DNA of 7,234 nt from DATELY01 sp035276085. GTDB taxonomy: Bacteria > Pseudomonadota > Gammaproteobacteria > Steroidobacterales > Steroidobacteraceae. This document shows positions 1 to 6,652 of the stretch, one piece after another. The position numbers and the translations under genes were made by a program. Where the stretch lies: contig DATELY010000303.1 in NCBI GenBank assembly GCA_035276085.1, forward strand, positions 1 through 7,234. The letters are read 5' to 3'. Within the stretch, counting starts at the first letter, position 1. Each line of letters begins with the position of its first letter. The notes beneath the pieces are model-generated. The model searched no databases, had not been told where the DNA came from, and worked only from the letters and a program-made list of their open reading frames with translations.

Positions 1-141
1 GGTGTCGGCTCCACGGTGGATTCCGGCATTACCGAGCCCACCGTGGCGATGTACGTCGATGGTGTATTCATTCCGCGTTCCACGATGTCCACGTTGCGCG
101 CGGTCGACCTGCAACGCGTGGAAGTCCTGCGCGGACCGCAA
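1..141. repeat. Terminal direct repeat, left copy (identical to 7094-7234)
   Basis: I compared the two ends base by base: 1-141 and 7094-7234 are the same, and the match stops at base 7093 only because base 1 is the edge of the window. The repeat lies inside the plug-domain coding sequence of the TonB-dependent receptor and keeps the same reading frame in both copies. 141 is the largest default k-mer of the MEGAHIT assembler, so an exact 141-base end overlap is what a closed path in its assembly graph produces. It most likely marks a circular contig, or one unit of a tandem repeat, rather than a biological terminal repeat. Confidence 0.95.
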
Positions 142-1914
142 GGCACCCTCTACGGACGCAATGCCACGGGCGGCGCGATCAACTTCGTTTCTGCAGCCCC
201 CAGCGACGAGCTGGAAGGTGCGGTCAATCTATCGGCGGGCAGTCGGTCCGGCTGGGGCGCGAGCGGCTACATTTCCGGACCGGTGAGCGACACTGTGAAA
301 TTCCGTCTGAGCGGCGGCCACGAAGAACAGGACGGCTATGTGAAAGTCAGACCTTCGGGCCGTGAGTTGGGAGGCACCGATGTCGACTATGTCCGCGGCG
401 CTTTGCGCATCGAGCCAACGGATTCACTGTCCTTCGACCTGGCGGTGCGTCACGAGCAATCCTCCTCGCCCAACGCCTGGCAGCAGCTCTTGACACCTAC
501 TGTACTGCCCACGTCCGGGCAGACCACTGAGCACGATCGCATCATCGCCGATCAACCGTTCAATCAGGACACACACACCACGGTGGCTTCGGCCGCGGCG
601 AACTGGGACATTGCACCGGGCCTGACGTTCAGGTCCATCAGCAGCTATGTCGATCACGACAGCTCCATCGATGTCGATGCCGATGCAACCGACCTCGACG
701 GGTTCAACACAATCGACTTCTCGCGTCCGTCCGAATCGTACGGTCAAGAATTCAACCTGCTGCGCGAGACGGACAAGGTCAAGTGGATTCTGGGTGCGTA
801 CTACTTTCACGAGGACGCAACGACTCGACTGCCACTGCGGCTGGGGTCCGTCTTCGCCCCTGCTTTCGGTGTGCCGGTGGAATCCAAGCTGATCGAGTCC
901 GGCAAGAGTGACACCGATACGTACGCGGCCTTCGCCGACCTCACTTACTCTCTGTCAGATCGGCTGCGCCTGAATCTGGGTCTGCGCTACAACCACGAAA
1001 CCAAGGACTTCGAGCAGCTCTCAGGACTCTCCATTCCCGGCGTCGGGTTCGTTCCGCTGGCAGCCGCGTACGCCAATGGAGCGATCTCGACGGACACGAA
1101 ATCGAACAAGGTGCTGCCGAAGGTCGCTGTGCAGTTCGACCTCACGGACGACATCAGCACGTATGCTCAATGGTCGAAGGGGTTCAAGTCCGGCGGACAA
1201 AATCTGGAGGGCGGCACCGGTGCAACGATCGGCGAGGATGGGCTGTATCACTCCGAGTCGATCAGTGCTTACGAAATCGGACTGAAATCGCGCTGGCTCG
1301 ATCACGCGCTCACAGCGAACTTCGCGACGTTCTACTACGACTACTCCGACCTTCAGGTCACCATCACGGTTCCACCGACGACATCATTGGTGCAGAACGC
1401 AGACGCAAAGATCTATGGCCTGGAATCCGAGTTCGATTGGCAGGCGACCTCACAATTGCGCTTGAACCTTGCAGCCACGTTGACGCATGCGCGCTTCGAT
1501 GGCTTCGTCGCATTCGACGACGCCAATCCCGGCGCCGGGCTGCAGAATCTCGACGGCGAGCCACTGCCGCATGCACCGGATTACACCGTCAACGCCGGCG
1601 TGGAGTACTCGATTCCGTTGAGCACGGCCTGGTTCTCCGATTTGTCACTGCGGGCAGACGCGACCTACACCGACGATGTCGTGCTGCGTTACTTCGGCAC
1701 CGCGAACGACACCCAGGACAGCTACCTGCTGGGCAGCGTCTCCGCGAAGCTCGGTGGCGCCAGCGACAAGACCACGGTGCGCTTGTTCGTCAATAACATC
1801 GGTGACAAGGAGTATTTGCAAAACGTGAGCTACATCGGAGCCATCGGCGCCTATGTAGGCAACTACGGGCAGCCCCGGACATGGGGACTGCAGTTGACAC
1901 GCAAGTTCTTCTGA
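1..1914 (+). CDS. TonB-dependent receptor, 3' part (plug end and beta-barrel); 5' end lies at 6770-7234
   Basis: Outer-membrane active transporter that takes up a ligand using energy from TonB-ExbB-ExbD. The frame is open from base 1, so no start codon belongs to this end. Bases 1-141 are identical to 7094-7234, and joining the two pieces gives one continuous 745-residue protein, a usual length for the family. This part holds the rest of the plug, with the signature RVEVLRGPQGTLYGRNATGG just after a YVDG motif. The barrel follows, with many alternating aromatic strands and TonB-receptor phrases such as YAQWSKGFKSGG, a family-typical AYEIGLKSRW segment, LFVNNIGDKEY near the end, and a C-terminal strand ending LTRKFF with the terminal Phe expected for BAM-dependent insertion. 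The stop TGA is at 1912-1914, and a perfect hairpin follows at 1927-1951. The molybdoenzyme gene starts 55 bp downstream on the same strand. The family is certain; the ligand is unknown. Confidence 0.95.
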   Translation, partial: GVGSTVDSGITEPTVAMYVDGVFIPRSTMSTLRAVDLQRVEVLRGPQGTLYGRNATGGAINFVSAAPSDELEGAVNLSAGSRSGWGASGYISGPVSDTVKFRLSGGHEEQDGYVKVRPSGRELGGTDVDYVRGALRIEPTDSLSFDLAVRHEQSSSPNAWQQLLTPTVLPTSGQTTEHDRIIADQPFNQDTHTTVASAAANWDIAPGLTFRSISSYVDHDSSIDVDADATDLDGFNTIDFSRPSESYGQEFNLLRETDKVKWILGAYYFHEDATTRLPLRLGSVFAPAFGVPVESKLIESGKSDTDTYAAFADLTYSLSDRLRLNLGLRYNHETKDFEQLSGLSIPGVGFVPLAAAYANGAISTDTKSNKVLPKVAVQFDLTDDISTYAQWSKGFKSGGQNLEGGTGATIGEDGLYHSESISAYEIGLKSRWLDHALTANFATFYYDYSDLQVTITVPPTTSLVQNADAKIYGLESEFDWQATSQLRLNLAATLTHARFDGFVAFDDANPGAGLQNLDGEPLPHAPDYTVNAGVEYSIPLSTAWFSDLSLRADATYTDDVVLRYFGTANDTQDSYLLGSVSAKLGGASDKTTVRLFVNNIGDKEYLQNVSYIGAIGAYVGNYGQPRTWGLQLTRKFF

Positions 1915-1926
1915 GCGGACAGTTTC

Positions 1927-1951
1927 AGGCGCATGGCTCATCCATGCGCCT
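1927..1951. terminator. Perfect 10-bp hairpin between receptor and molybdoenzyme genes
   Basis: The arms AGGCGCATGG (1927-1936) and CCATGCGCCT (1942-1951) are exact reverse complements around the five-base loop CTCAT. The hairpin starts 12 bp after the receptor stop and ends 18 bp before the molybdoenzyme ATG. No T-run follows on either strand, so it is not a classic intrinsic terminator. It may act as an attenuator or an mRNA-end stabiliser that lowers expression of the next gene relative to the receptor. The structure is seen directly; its role is inferred. Confidence 0.5.
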
Positions 1952-1969
1952 CTCACAGCGAGCTCGATC

Positions 1970-4141
1970 ATGACGACCACGCGTGAAGTCACTTCGGTCT
2001 GTCGCATTTGTGTTGGCAACTGCGGCGTGCACATCACGCTCGACGAGGGCCGGATCGCGGCCATCCGGGGCGACAAGGATCACGCGCTGAGCCGCGGCTA
2101 CATCTGTATCAAGGGCACCAACGCCCATATGGCCTCCGGTTCGAAGCAACGCGTCCTGCGACCGCTGAAGCGGCAACCGGATGGCAGCTTCGTGCCGCTC
2201 CCAATGGAGCAGGCACTCGATGAAATTGCGGCTCAACTGAGCACCATCGCCGCCGAGGACGGCCCGCCCTCGATTGCCTTGTTCAAAGGCACGCAGGCCT
2301 ATCTCAACGTCGCTCTTGCACCCATGCTGACGGACTGGATGGCAGCCATCGGCTCGCCCTCGTTCTTCACGACGATGACGATCGATCAGTCCGCCAAGTA
2401 CATCAGCATGCAGCGCATCGGGATGTGGGCAGCGCCGCGGCAGCATTTCTTCGATTCCGATGTCGTGTTGCTCGCGGGTGCCAACCCGCTCGTGTCGCTG
2501 TCGGTCATGGGGCTCATCGGCTTCAACATGACGAAGCAGTTCCGCGATGCCAAGGCTCGCGGACTCAAGCTGATCGTCATCGACCCGCGCCTCAGCGAAA
2601 CGGCGCGACTCGCCGACATCCACCTCCAAGTGCGTCCAGGCGAGGACCCTACCCTGCTCGCCGGCATGCTGCGCGAGATCCTGGCCCACGGTTGGTACGA
2701 CACCGAGTTCTGCCGCAAACATGTCGAGCAACTCGATGCGCTGCGCACGGCAGTCGAGCCGTTCACATTGAGCTACGTAGCAGAGCGCGCCGGCGTGCCC
2801 GCAGCTCAGATCACGGCGGCAGCGCGCCTGTTTGCCGCCGAATCACGCAAGGGATGTGCGAATTCCGGTACTGGCACGAACATGGTCGCGCATTCCAACC
2901 TCGCGGAGCACTTGCTCGAGTGTCTGAATGTCGTGTGCGGCCGCTACATGCGCGCCGGCGACGTGCTGCGCAATCCTGGAATTCTGAGCAGCCCGCAGCG
3001 ACCGCGGGCCGAGGTCATTCCGCCATTGCGCCAGTGGGAGTCCGGACCGAAAGGTCGGGTACGCGGCCTTGGCAGTGTGTTCGGCGAGATGATGAGCGCC
3101 ACGTTGCCCGAGGAGATTCTCACGCCAGGTCCCGGGCGCATTCGCGCATTGATCGTGGACGGCGGCAATCCGGCCGTTGCCATGCCGGATCAGCGCAAGA
3201 CCGTCGCCGCGCTGCAAGCACTCGATCTACTCGTTGCGGTGGAGCCGTTCATGACCGCGACCGCACAGCTTGCGCACTACATCCTGCCGCCGCGACTGAT
3301 GTACGAGCGCGAGGATCTGATGATGGGAGCCGGCTACGAACCCTTGTTCATGCCAGTTCCCTTCCAGCAGTTCATTCCGGCCGTGGTCGAACCGCCGCCA
3401 GGGTCCGATGTGCTCGATGAGTGGCGCATCTATTGGGAGCTTGCGCGGCGCATGGGCAAGCAGATCGTGTTCGCGGGACAACCCCTCGACATGCAGACGC
3501 CGCCGACGACACAGGATCTGTTCCGGTTACTCCTGGCGCAATCGCCGCTCTCGCTCGACGAGCTGATGGCCTCTGCCTTCGGAATTCAGGCCGATGTGCC
3601 GCCAGTCGTCGTGCAGGAAGGTCGTGACGATCCTGCGTTGCGTTTCCAAGTGATGCCCGCGGATGTGGCGGCGGAGGTCGCGGCGGTGCTAAAGGACGCA
3701 CCCGAACGCATCGATGCCGCATTCCCCCTCCGCCTCATCTCCCGGCGCATGCGCGAAACGATGAATTCCTTCGGCACGCAATGGGCCGCTGTGCAGCTCG
3801 GCCATTCCTTCAATCCGGCCTACATGCATCCCGCTGACATGGCGGAATACGGTTTGCATGCCGGTGATCGGATCGAAATCTGCTCGGATCACGACGGCAT
3901 CAACGCGGTCGTCCGCGCGGACGAGGGCTTGCGGCGCGGTACCGTTTCGATGACCCACTGCTGGGGCGACTTGCCGGACCGTCCCTCCTCCTACGACAGC
4001 ATGGGCTCCTGCACCGCCCGGCTCATCAGCCTCGATCGCGATGTGGAAACCATCAACGGCATGCCTCGCATGTCGGCCATCCCCGTTAACATCCGCCGCT
4101 TGCAGATAGAAGGAGAGTCGATTGCGCGCTCTGACCCCTGA
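1970..4141 (+). CDS. Molybdopterin-dependent oxidoreductase, DMSO-reductase superfamily (BisC/formate-dehydrogenase-like)
   Basis: Predicted 723-residue catalytic subunit carrying a bis-pyranopterin Mo (or W) cofactor and one [4Fe-4S] cluster. The cluster ligands are Cys11, Cys14, Cys18 and Cys46 (CX2CX3CX27C, the last in GYICIKG), the N-terminal Fe4S4 domain of the family. The central molybdopterin domain follows, with the cofactor-contacting stretches LLAGANPLVS (about 167-176), LKLIVIDPRLSETA (about 199-212) and VDGGNPAVAMPD. The C-terminal dinucleotide-binding domain runs from about residue 585 to 710. There is no twin-arginine signal peptide, so it should be cytoplasmic. No FeS or flavin partner subunit is encoded nearby, so the electron partner is unknown, or the reaction is non-redox as in acetylene hydratase. 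The usual Mo-ligating Cys/Sec position aligns with Ile145, followed by Ser146. The ATG at 1970 has only a weak Shine-Dalgarno but places the Cys cluster at the normal distance from the start. The exact substrate cannot be assigned. Confidence 0.93.
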   Translation: MTTTREVTSVCRICVGNCGVHITLDEGRIAAIRGDKDHALSRGYICIKGTNAHMASGSKQRVLRPLKRQPDGSFVPLPMEQALDEIAAQLSTIAAEDGPPSIALFKGTQAYLNVALAPMLTDWMAAIGSPSFFTTMTIDQSAKYISMQRIGMWAAPRQHFFDSDVVLLAGANPLVSLSVMGLIGFNMTKQFRDAKARGLKLIVIDPRLSETARLADIHLQVRPGEDPTLLAGMLREILAHGWYDTEFCRKHVEQLDALRTAVEPFTLSYVAERAGVPAAQITAAARLFAAESRKGCANSGTGTNMVAHSNLAEHLLECLNVVCGRYMRAGDVLRNPGILSSPQRPRAEVIPPLRQWESGPKGRVRGLGSVFGEMMSATLPEEILTPGPGRIRALIVDGGNPAVAMPDQRKTVAALQALDLLVAVEPFMTATAQLAHYILPPRLMYEREDLMMGAGYEPLFMPVPFQQFIPAVVEPPPGSDVLDEWRIYWELARRMGKQIVFAGQPLDMQTPPTTQDLFRLLLAQSPLSLDELMASAFGIQADVPPVVVQEGRDDPALRFQVMPADVAAEVAAVLKDAPERIDAAFPLRLISRRMRETMNSFGTQWAAVQLGHSFNPAYMHPADMAEYGLHAGDRIEICSDHDGINAVVRADEGLRRGTVSMTHCWGDLPDRPSSYDSMGSCTARLISLDRDVETINGMPRMSAIPVNIRRLQIEGESIARSDP

Positions 4142-4184
4142 GTCTCCCGCCAGTCACCTCCGTGACGGCACCGCCGAGACCTGA
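4110..4184 (+). promoter_or_regulatory. Strong ribosome binding site plus possible 20-codon leader ORF coupled to the TetR gene
   Basis: AAGGAG at 4110-4115 is the best Shine-Dalgarno in this part of the window, yet it lies inside the last codons of the molybdoenzyme gene. Six bases later comes a TTG (4122-4124) that opens a 20-codon frame, overlaps the molybdoenzyme stop and ends with TGA at 4182-4184. That is eight bases before the ATG of the TetR gene, which has no clear ribosome binding site of its own. Translation of this short frame could deliver ribosomes to the TetR start. The peptide is not a recognised family, and coding status is uncertain. Confidence 0.35.
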
Positions 4185-4192
4185 TACGCACG

Positions 4193-4813
4193 ATGTCGAA
4201 CACACAAGCACAGTCGAACAGTTTCACCGACGAGGTCGTGCTCCGCATCCTCGAGGGCGCGGGGCGATGCTTCTGCCATTCCGGCCCGCGCAAGACGTCG
4301 ATGCTCGATATCGCCGAGGCGGCCGGCGTGGGCCGGCAGACGGTCTATCGACGGTTCGCGAACAAGGAAGCCATCATCGAGACGCTGTTCGAATATCGGG
4401 CGCGGACGTTACTGGAGTCCATGACGGCCAAGTCGTATACGGGCGCCGATATCGAAGACGCGATCATCGACACGAGTCTCGATTGGGTACAGCTCGTCAA
4501 ACGCGACCTGGTCATGCGCGCCATCATCGACGAGAGCGATTCTCATGAAACCGAGTTGTTCCTGGTGGGCGGTCGCTCAGTGCTGCAAAGAATTGCAGAA
4601 CAGATCTGGGATCCCATCCTAAGCAGCGCCCGCCGCAACGGCAGCTTGCGGAATCTCACGACCAAGCAAGCGATTCAGTACGTGCGCGCCACTCACTATG
4701 TACTGCACAAGCGCGACGATCTCACAGAGCGCGAACGGGTCGAGTACGCCAAGAACACGCTGTTGACGACGCTGCTGCGCGATGAGAAGAACAAATACGC
4801 CCGGTCTCGTTAG
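4193..4813 (+). CDS. TetR/AcrR-family transcriptional regulator
   Basis: Predicted 206-residue DNA-binding repressor or activator. The N-terminal helix-turn-helix is clear at about residues 35-60: TSMLDIAEAAGVGRQTVYRR followed by FANKEAII, the classic TetR recognition helix and helix-4 start. The all-helical C-terminal part (about 65-200) would form the ligand pocket and dimer interface; as usual for the family, its sequence does not reveal the ligand. The gene sits between the molybdoenzyme (51 bp upstream) and the dehydrogenase-like gene, all on one strand, so it is probably co-transcribed and self-regulating. The ATG at 4193 is the first start after an in-frame stop at 4163-4165 and has no good Shine-Dalgarno, so coupling to upstream translation is possible. 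The likeliest targets are the repeated motifs in 6617-6735; this is inference. Confidence 0.93.
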   Translation: MSNTQAQSNSFTDEVVLRILEGAGRCFCHSGPRKTSMLDIAEAAGVGRQTVYRRFANKEAIIETLFEYRARTLLESMTAKSYTGADIEDAIIDTSLDWVQLVKRDLVMRAIIDESDSHETELFLVGGRSVLQRIAEQIWDPILSSARRNGSLRNLTTKQAIQYVRATHYVLHKRDDLTERERVEYAKNTLLTTLLRDEKNKYARSR

Positions 4814-4890
4814 GTTCCAGGACGCCGAGGACGGGCCTGAGAGTCCGGCTACGGTGAGCCGCACATTTGCTGTAGGTGAAGGGGTTGAGA

Positions 4891-5991
4891 ATGCGTAAGC
4901 CATATCGAGTCATCGTTTGGGGTCCAGGCGGTCTCGGCAGTGTCGCCATCTGGGAAATACTTCAATCGAAAACCTTCCAACTCGTCGGCGTTCGTGCCTA
5001 CGCTGAAAGCAAGAACGGCAAAGATGCCGGCGAACTGCTGGGCATTGGTCCGATCGGCGTCAAGATGAGCACCGATGTCGAGGCGCTGTTGAAAGTCGAC
5101 TGCGATTGCGTGCTGATGACCTCCCGCGACATGGGCGACTTCAATACCGACGACGAGATACTTCGAGTCCTGGCTGCCGGGCGGAATGTCGTCACACCGC
5201 TGCCCTACCAAAATGCGCATCTCGTGCGCGACAAGACCTTTCTCGAAAAACTCGATGCCGCGTGCCGACAGGGGAAATCGGTGTTCCATGCCACCGGTAT
5301 CGATCCCGATGTGCTGAGCGAGCGCGTGGTTCCCGCTCTCACAGGTATGTGCACGGACGTCCGTTCATTGAAGCTGCAAGAGAACTGGGACTCGACGTAT
5401 ACGGCGGCAGAACTCCTCAGCATGTGCGGCTTTGCCAAGTCGCCCGAAGAAGCGGCTCGCGTCCCTGTCGCGGCGGCCATTTCCACCAACTTCCTCAAAG
5501 CCGTCGGCTATACGGCGGAGCACACCTTCGGAGTGAAGTACAGCCGCGTCGAGGAAACGCATGACTACATCGTCGCGAAGAACGACATTCAGAGCGTCAA
5601 CATCCATATCAAAGCCGGCACTGTGGGGCGGGTCGTGCATCGCTTCTGCGGCTATGTCGATAGCAAGGGGCCGGATCCTTTCTTCACGCTGGAGTTGAAT
5701 TGGGTCGTCAGCGACGAAATGCTTCCCAACGGCGTCAATCCGGGCGATAAGTGGATCATCAGCATTGAGGGCCGGCCTTCCATGCGAACGGTCGTAAATC
5801 TGCGCACATCGCTGAATAACCAAGATCGCACCTACAAAGTGGGGACACTGGAAACCGAGCCGGGGTATCACGGCACGATTGCGCCGTGCCTGCAATCCAT
5901 TCCCTTGGTAACCAAGGCCAAGCCTGGGCTGCTGCCATCGTTCGGACCAGGACTCCACTGGATGCAAGACTTTGGGGGCTTGAAGGAATAG
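4891..5991 (+). CDS. Dihydrodipicolinate reductase / 2,4-diaminopentanoate dehydrogenase-like NAD(P)-binding protein
   Basis: Predicted 366-residue cytoplasmic oxidoreductase. The N-terminus is a Rossmann fold: a beta strand (YRVIVW) leads into GPGGLG (residues 11-16), then WEILQSKTFQLVGVRAY as helix and second strand. The stretch ATGIDPDVLSERVVPAL (134-150) corresponds to the conserved G-T/A-G-x-x-P motif of DapB-like and diaminopentanoate dehydrogenase-like proteins. The rest resembles the C-terminal domain of that group. At 366 residues it is longer than true DapB (about 270), which argues against a lysine-biosynthesis role and for a catabolic dehydrogenase or imine/ketone reductase of unknown substrate. 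I chose the ATG at 4891 over an in-frame GTG at 4876 because GAAGGGG (4878-4884) is a good Shine-Dalgarno six bases upstream of it. It is the last + strand gene of the run, and a hairpin-rich region follows. Confidence 0.85.
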   Translation: MRKPYRVIVWGPGGLGSVAIWEILQSKTFQLVGVRAYAESKNGKDAGELLGIGPIGVKMSTDVEALLKVDCDCVLMTSRDMGDFNTDDEILRVLAAGRNVVTPLPYQNAHLVRDKTFLEKLDAACRQGKSVFHATGIDPDVLSERVVPALTGMCTDVRSLKLQENWDSTYTAAELLSMCGFAKSPEEAARVPVAAAISTNFLKAVGYTAEHTFGVKYSRVEETHDYIVAKNDIQSVNIHIKAGTVGRVVHRFCGYVDSKGPDPFFTLELNWVVSDEMLPNGVNPGDKWIISIEGRPSMRTVVNLRTSLNNQDRTYKVGTLETEPGYHGTIAPCLQSIPLVTKAKPGLLPSFGPGLHWMQDFGGLKE

Positions 5992-6012
5992 CGGCGCGGT
6001 GCGACGCGAGAA

Positions 6013-6105
6013 ATCCAGGGTCACTCGTCAGCTCGAGTGACCCATCATGATCTGCAGCGCCTTCAGGTTGAGACCGGCCGCAATCATCTCCGCATCGCCC
6101 ACTAC
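6013..6105 (-). pseudogene. Remnant of a tyrosine recombinase (site-specific integrase) C-terminus
   Basis: Read on the minus strand in a single frame, this stretch gives GDAEMIAAGLNLKALQIMMG and then HSS, a stop, and RVTLDF. It matches the pattern around the second conserved histidine of phage-type integrases (typically AAGxxLKxLQxxMGHSSIxVTLDxYGH). The reading continues past the TGA (6028-6030), which replaces the residue after GHSS, so the similarity spans the stop. The upstream box II (HxxR) is absent and the catalytic Tyr position is not Tyr, so this is a decayed fragment of about 30 codons and not a working enzyme. It lies just after the dehydrogenase-like gene, opposite to it. It suggests that an integrating element once bordered this module. 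The assignment rests on motif recognition by eye. Confidence 0.62.
6018..6043. terminator. Perfect 10-bp hairpin just after the dehydrogenase-like gene
   Basis: GGGTCACTCG (6018-6027) and CGAGTGACCC (6034-6043) pair exactly around the loop TCAGCT, 26 bp after the dehydrogenase-like stop. There is no following T-run. The same bases encode the GHSS and RVT residues of the integrase remnant on the other strand, so the symmetry may be partly inherited from codons and not selected for termination. It could still stop or trim the + strand transcript. Confidence 0.4.
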
Positions 6106-6112
6106 GATGCGG
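6090..6112. repeat. Perfect 8-bp inverted repeat between the convergent genes
   Basis: CCGCATCG (6090-6097) pairs with CGATGCGG (6105-6112) over a seven-base loop. A second pairing, GAGACCG (6070-6076) with CGGTCTC (6110-6116), would compete with it because the two share bases 6110-6112. The repeat overlaps the upstream part of the integrase remnant. I see no evidence of a function. Confidence 0.35.
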
Positions 6113-6133
6113 TCTCTACTCGTCGAGGTGACT

Positions 6134-6160
6134 GAGGCGGCTCATCGTAGGAGCCGCCTT
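6134..6160. terminator. Hairpin downstream of the epoxide-hydrolase-like gene
   Basis: AGGCGGCTC (6135-6143) and GAGCCGCCT (6151-6159) are exact reverse complements around the loop ATCGTAG, with a G-T wobble closing the base. It lies 12 bp beyond the stop codon of the minus-strand gene and between two convergent genes, the usual place for a bidirectional terminator. No T-tract is present on either strand, so factor-independent termination would be weak. Confidence 0.5.
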
Positions 6161-6171
6161 GCTTCTACTAC

Positions 6172-6597
6172 TTAGCTGGCGAACCGACCCGGGTTTTGCT
6201 TAGCCCAATCCTGGCGCTGCTCGGAAGTATCCATGTAGTCGCGCCACTCGACGATTTTGCCGTCTTTGATCTTGAATGCGCCGAGGATGTCGAAGGCATA
6301 CACGACGACATCTTTGCCGTTGACGACGCTGTCCCGGCGCTCGAAGAACACCGTGTCATCCGCGCTCGTGAGCAAGCGGTGCTCGAGCACCTTCACGCGC
6401 TCGAAGCCGAACAGCCGCTGTTGCTCGATCAATAAGTCCTTCATGGCCTCGATGCCGACCATATCGGGGAAGCCGCTGTTCTTCCACACACCCTGCGGGT
6501 GCATGTACTTCTCGTATGCATTGAGCACGTCTTGCAGAGACGGCCCCATGGACTTGAAGAAGTCCATGATCAGCTTTTCATTGGCAGGGTTGCGCAT
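6172..6597 (-). CDS. Limonene-1,2-epoxide hydrolase-like protein (NTF2-like fold)
   Basis: Predicted 141-residue cytoplasmic protein of the SnoaL/NTF2-like superfamily, closest in motifs to limonene-1,2-epoxide hydrolase (LEH), which opens an epoxide with water. The LEH Arg-Asp-Asp catalytic set is visible: Arg87 and Asp89 in FERRD and Asp120 in GKIVEWRDYMD. The 31-residue spacing between the two Asp equals that of the characterised enzyme (Asp101 and Asp132). Of its water-holding Tyr-x-Asn pair, Asn40 is kept, but Tyr is replaced by Trp38. The reading frame stays open upstream to 6771, but I start at the ATG at 6597-6595. It begins MRNPANEKLIMDFF, fits LEH-family length, and has GAGG about ten bases upstream; the upstream residues look non-coding and overlap the control region. 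The gene diverges from the receptor and converges on the dehydrogenase-like gene. The substrate may be an epoxide, or another cyclic compound as in related isomerases and cyclases. Confidence 0.88.
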   Translation of the reverse strand: MRNPANEKLIMDFFKSMGPSLQDVLNAYEKYMHPQGVWKNSGFPDMVGIEAMKDLLIEQQRLFGFERVKVLEHRLLTSADDTVFFERRDSVVNGKDVVVYAFDILGAFKIKDGKIVEWRDYMDTSEQRQDWAKQNPGRFAS

Positions 6598-6616
6598 TAG
6601 GGGGTGACCTCGGAAA

Positions 6617-6645
6617 TTGGACACTTTTGAATCTATGTACACCGG
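6617..6645 (+). promoter_or_regulatory. Candidate operator copy A, near the epoxide-hydrolase-like start
   Basis: GGACACTTT at 6619-6627 is the exact reverse complement of 6709-6717. The similarity extends with one gap across the next bases to GTAC (10 of the following 13 positions agree). This copy is about 20 bp upstream of the minus-strand ATG, a place where a bound repressor would block transcription or start-up. Confidence 0.45.
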
Positions 6646-6652
6646 CCTTCCC

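Noticed and set aside
1915..1969. Possible fourth operator copy (GGACAGTTTCA) before the molybdoenzyme
   Set aside because: Only a short, imperfect match without the GTATTCT half, so chance is likely.
1925..2731. Long open frames on the minus strand opposite the molybdoenzyme, and similar ones opposite the receptor and dehydrogenase-like genes
   Set aside because: They lie fully antisense to clearly real genes in GC-rich DNA, show low-complexity Arg/His/Ala-rich translations and no recognisable motif.
2425..3420. 331-codon + strand open frame inside the molybdoenzyme gene
   Set aside because: Arg/Ala/Pro-rich frame-shifted reading of the molybdoenzyme, with no domain and no ribosome site.
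4149..4169. Small bulged stem (GCC-A-GTCAC with GTGACGGC) before the TetR gene
   Set aside because: Five plus three pairs with a bulge are easily met by chance in GC-rich DNA; no supporting context.
4846..4861. Five-bp stem CGGCT/AGCCG before the dehydrogenase-like gene
   Set aside because: Too short to distinguish from chance.
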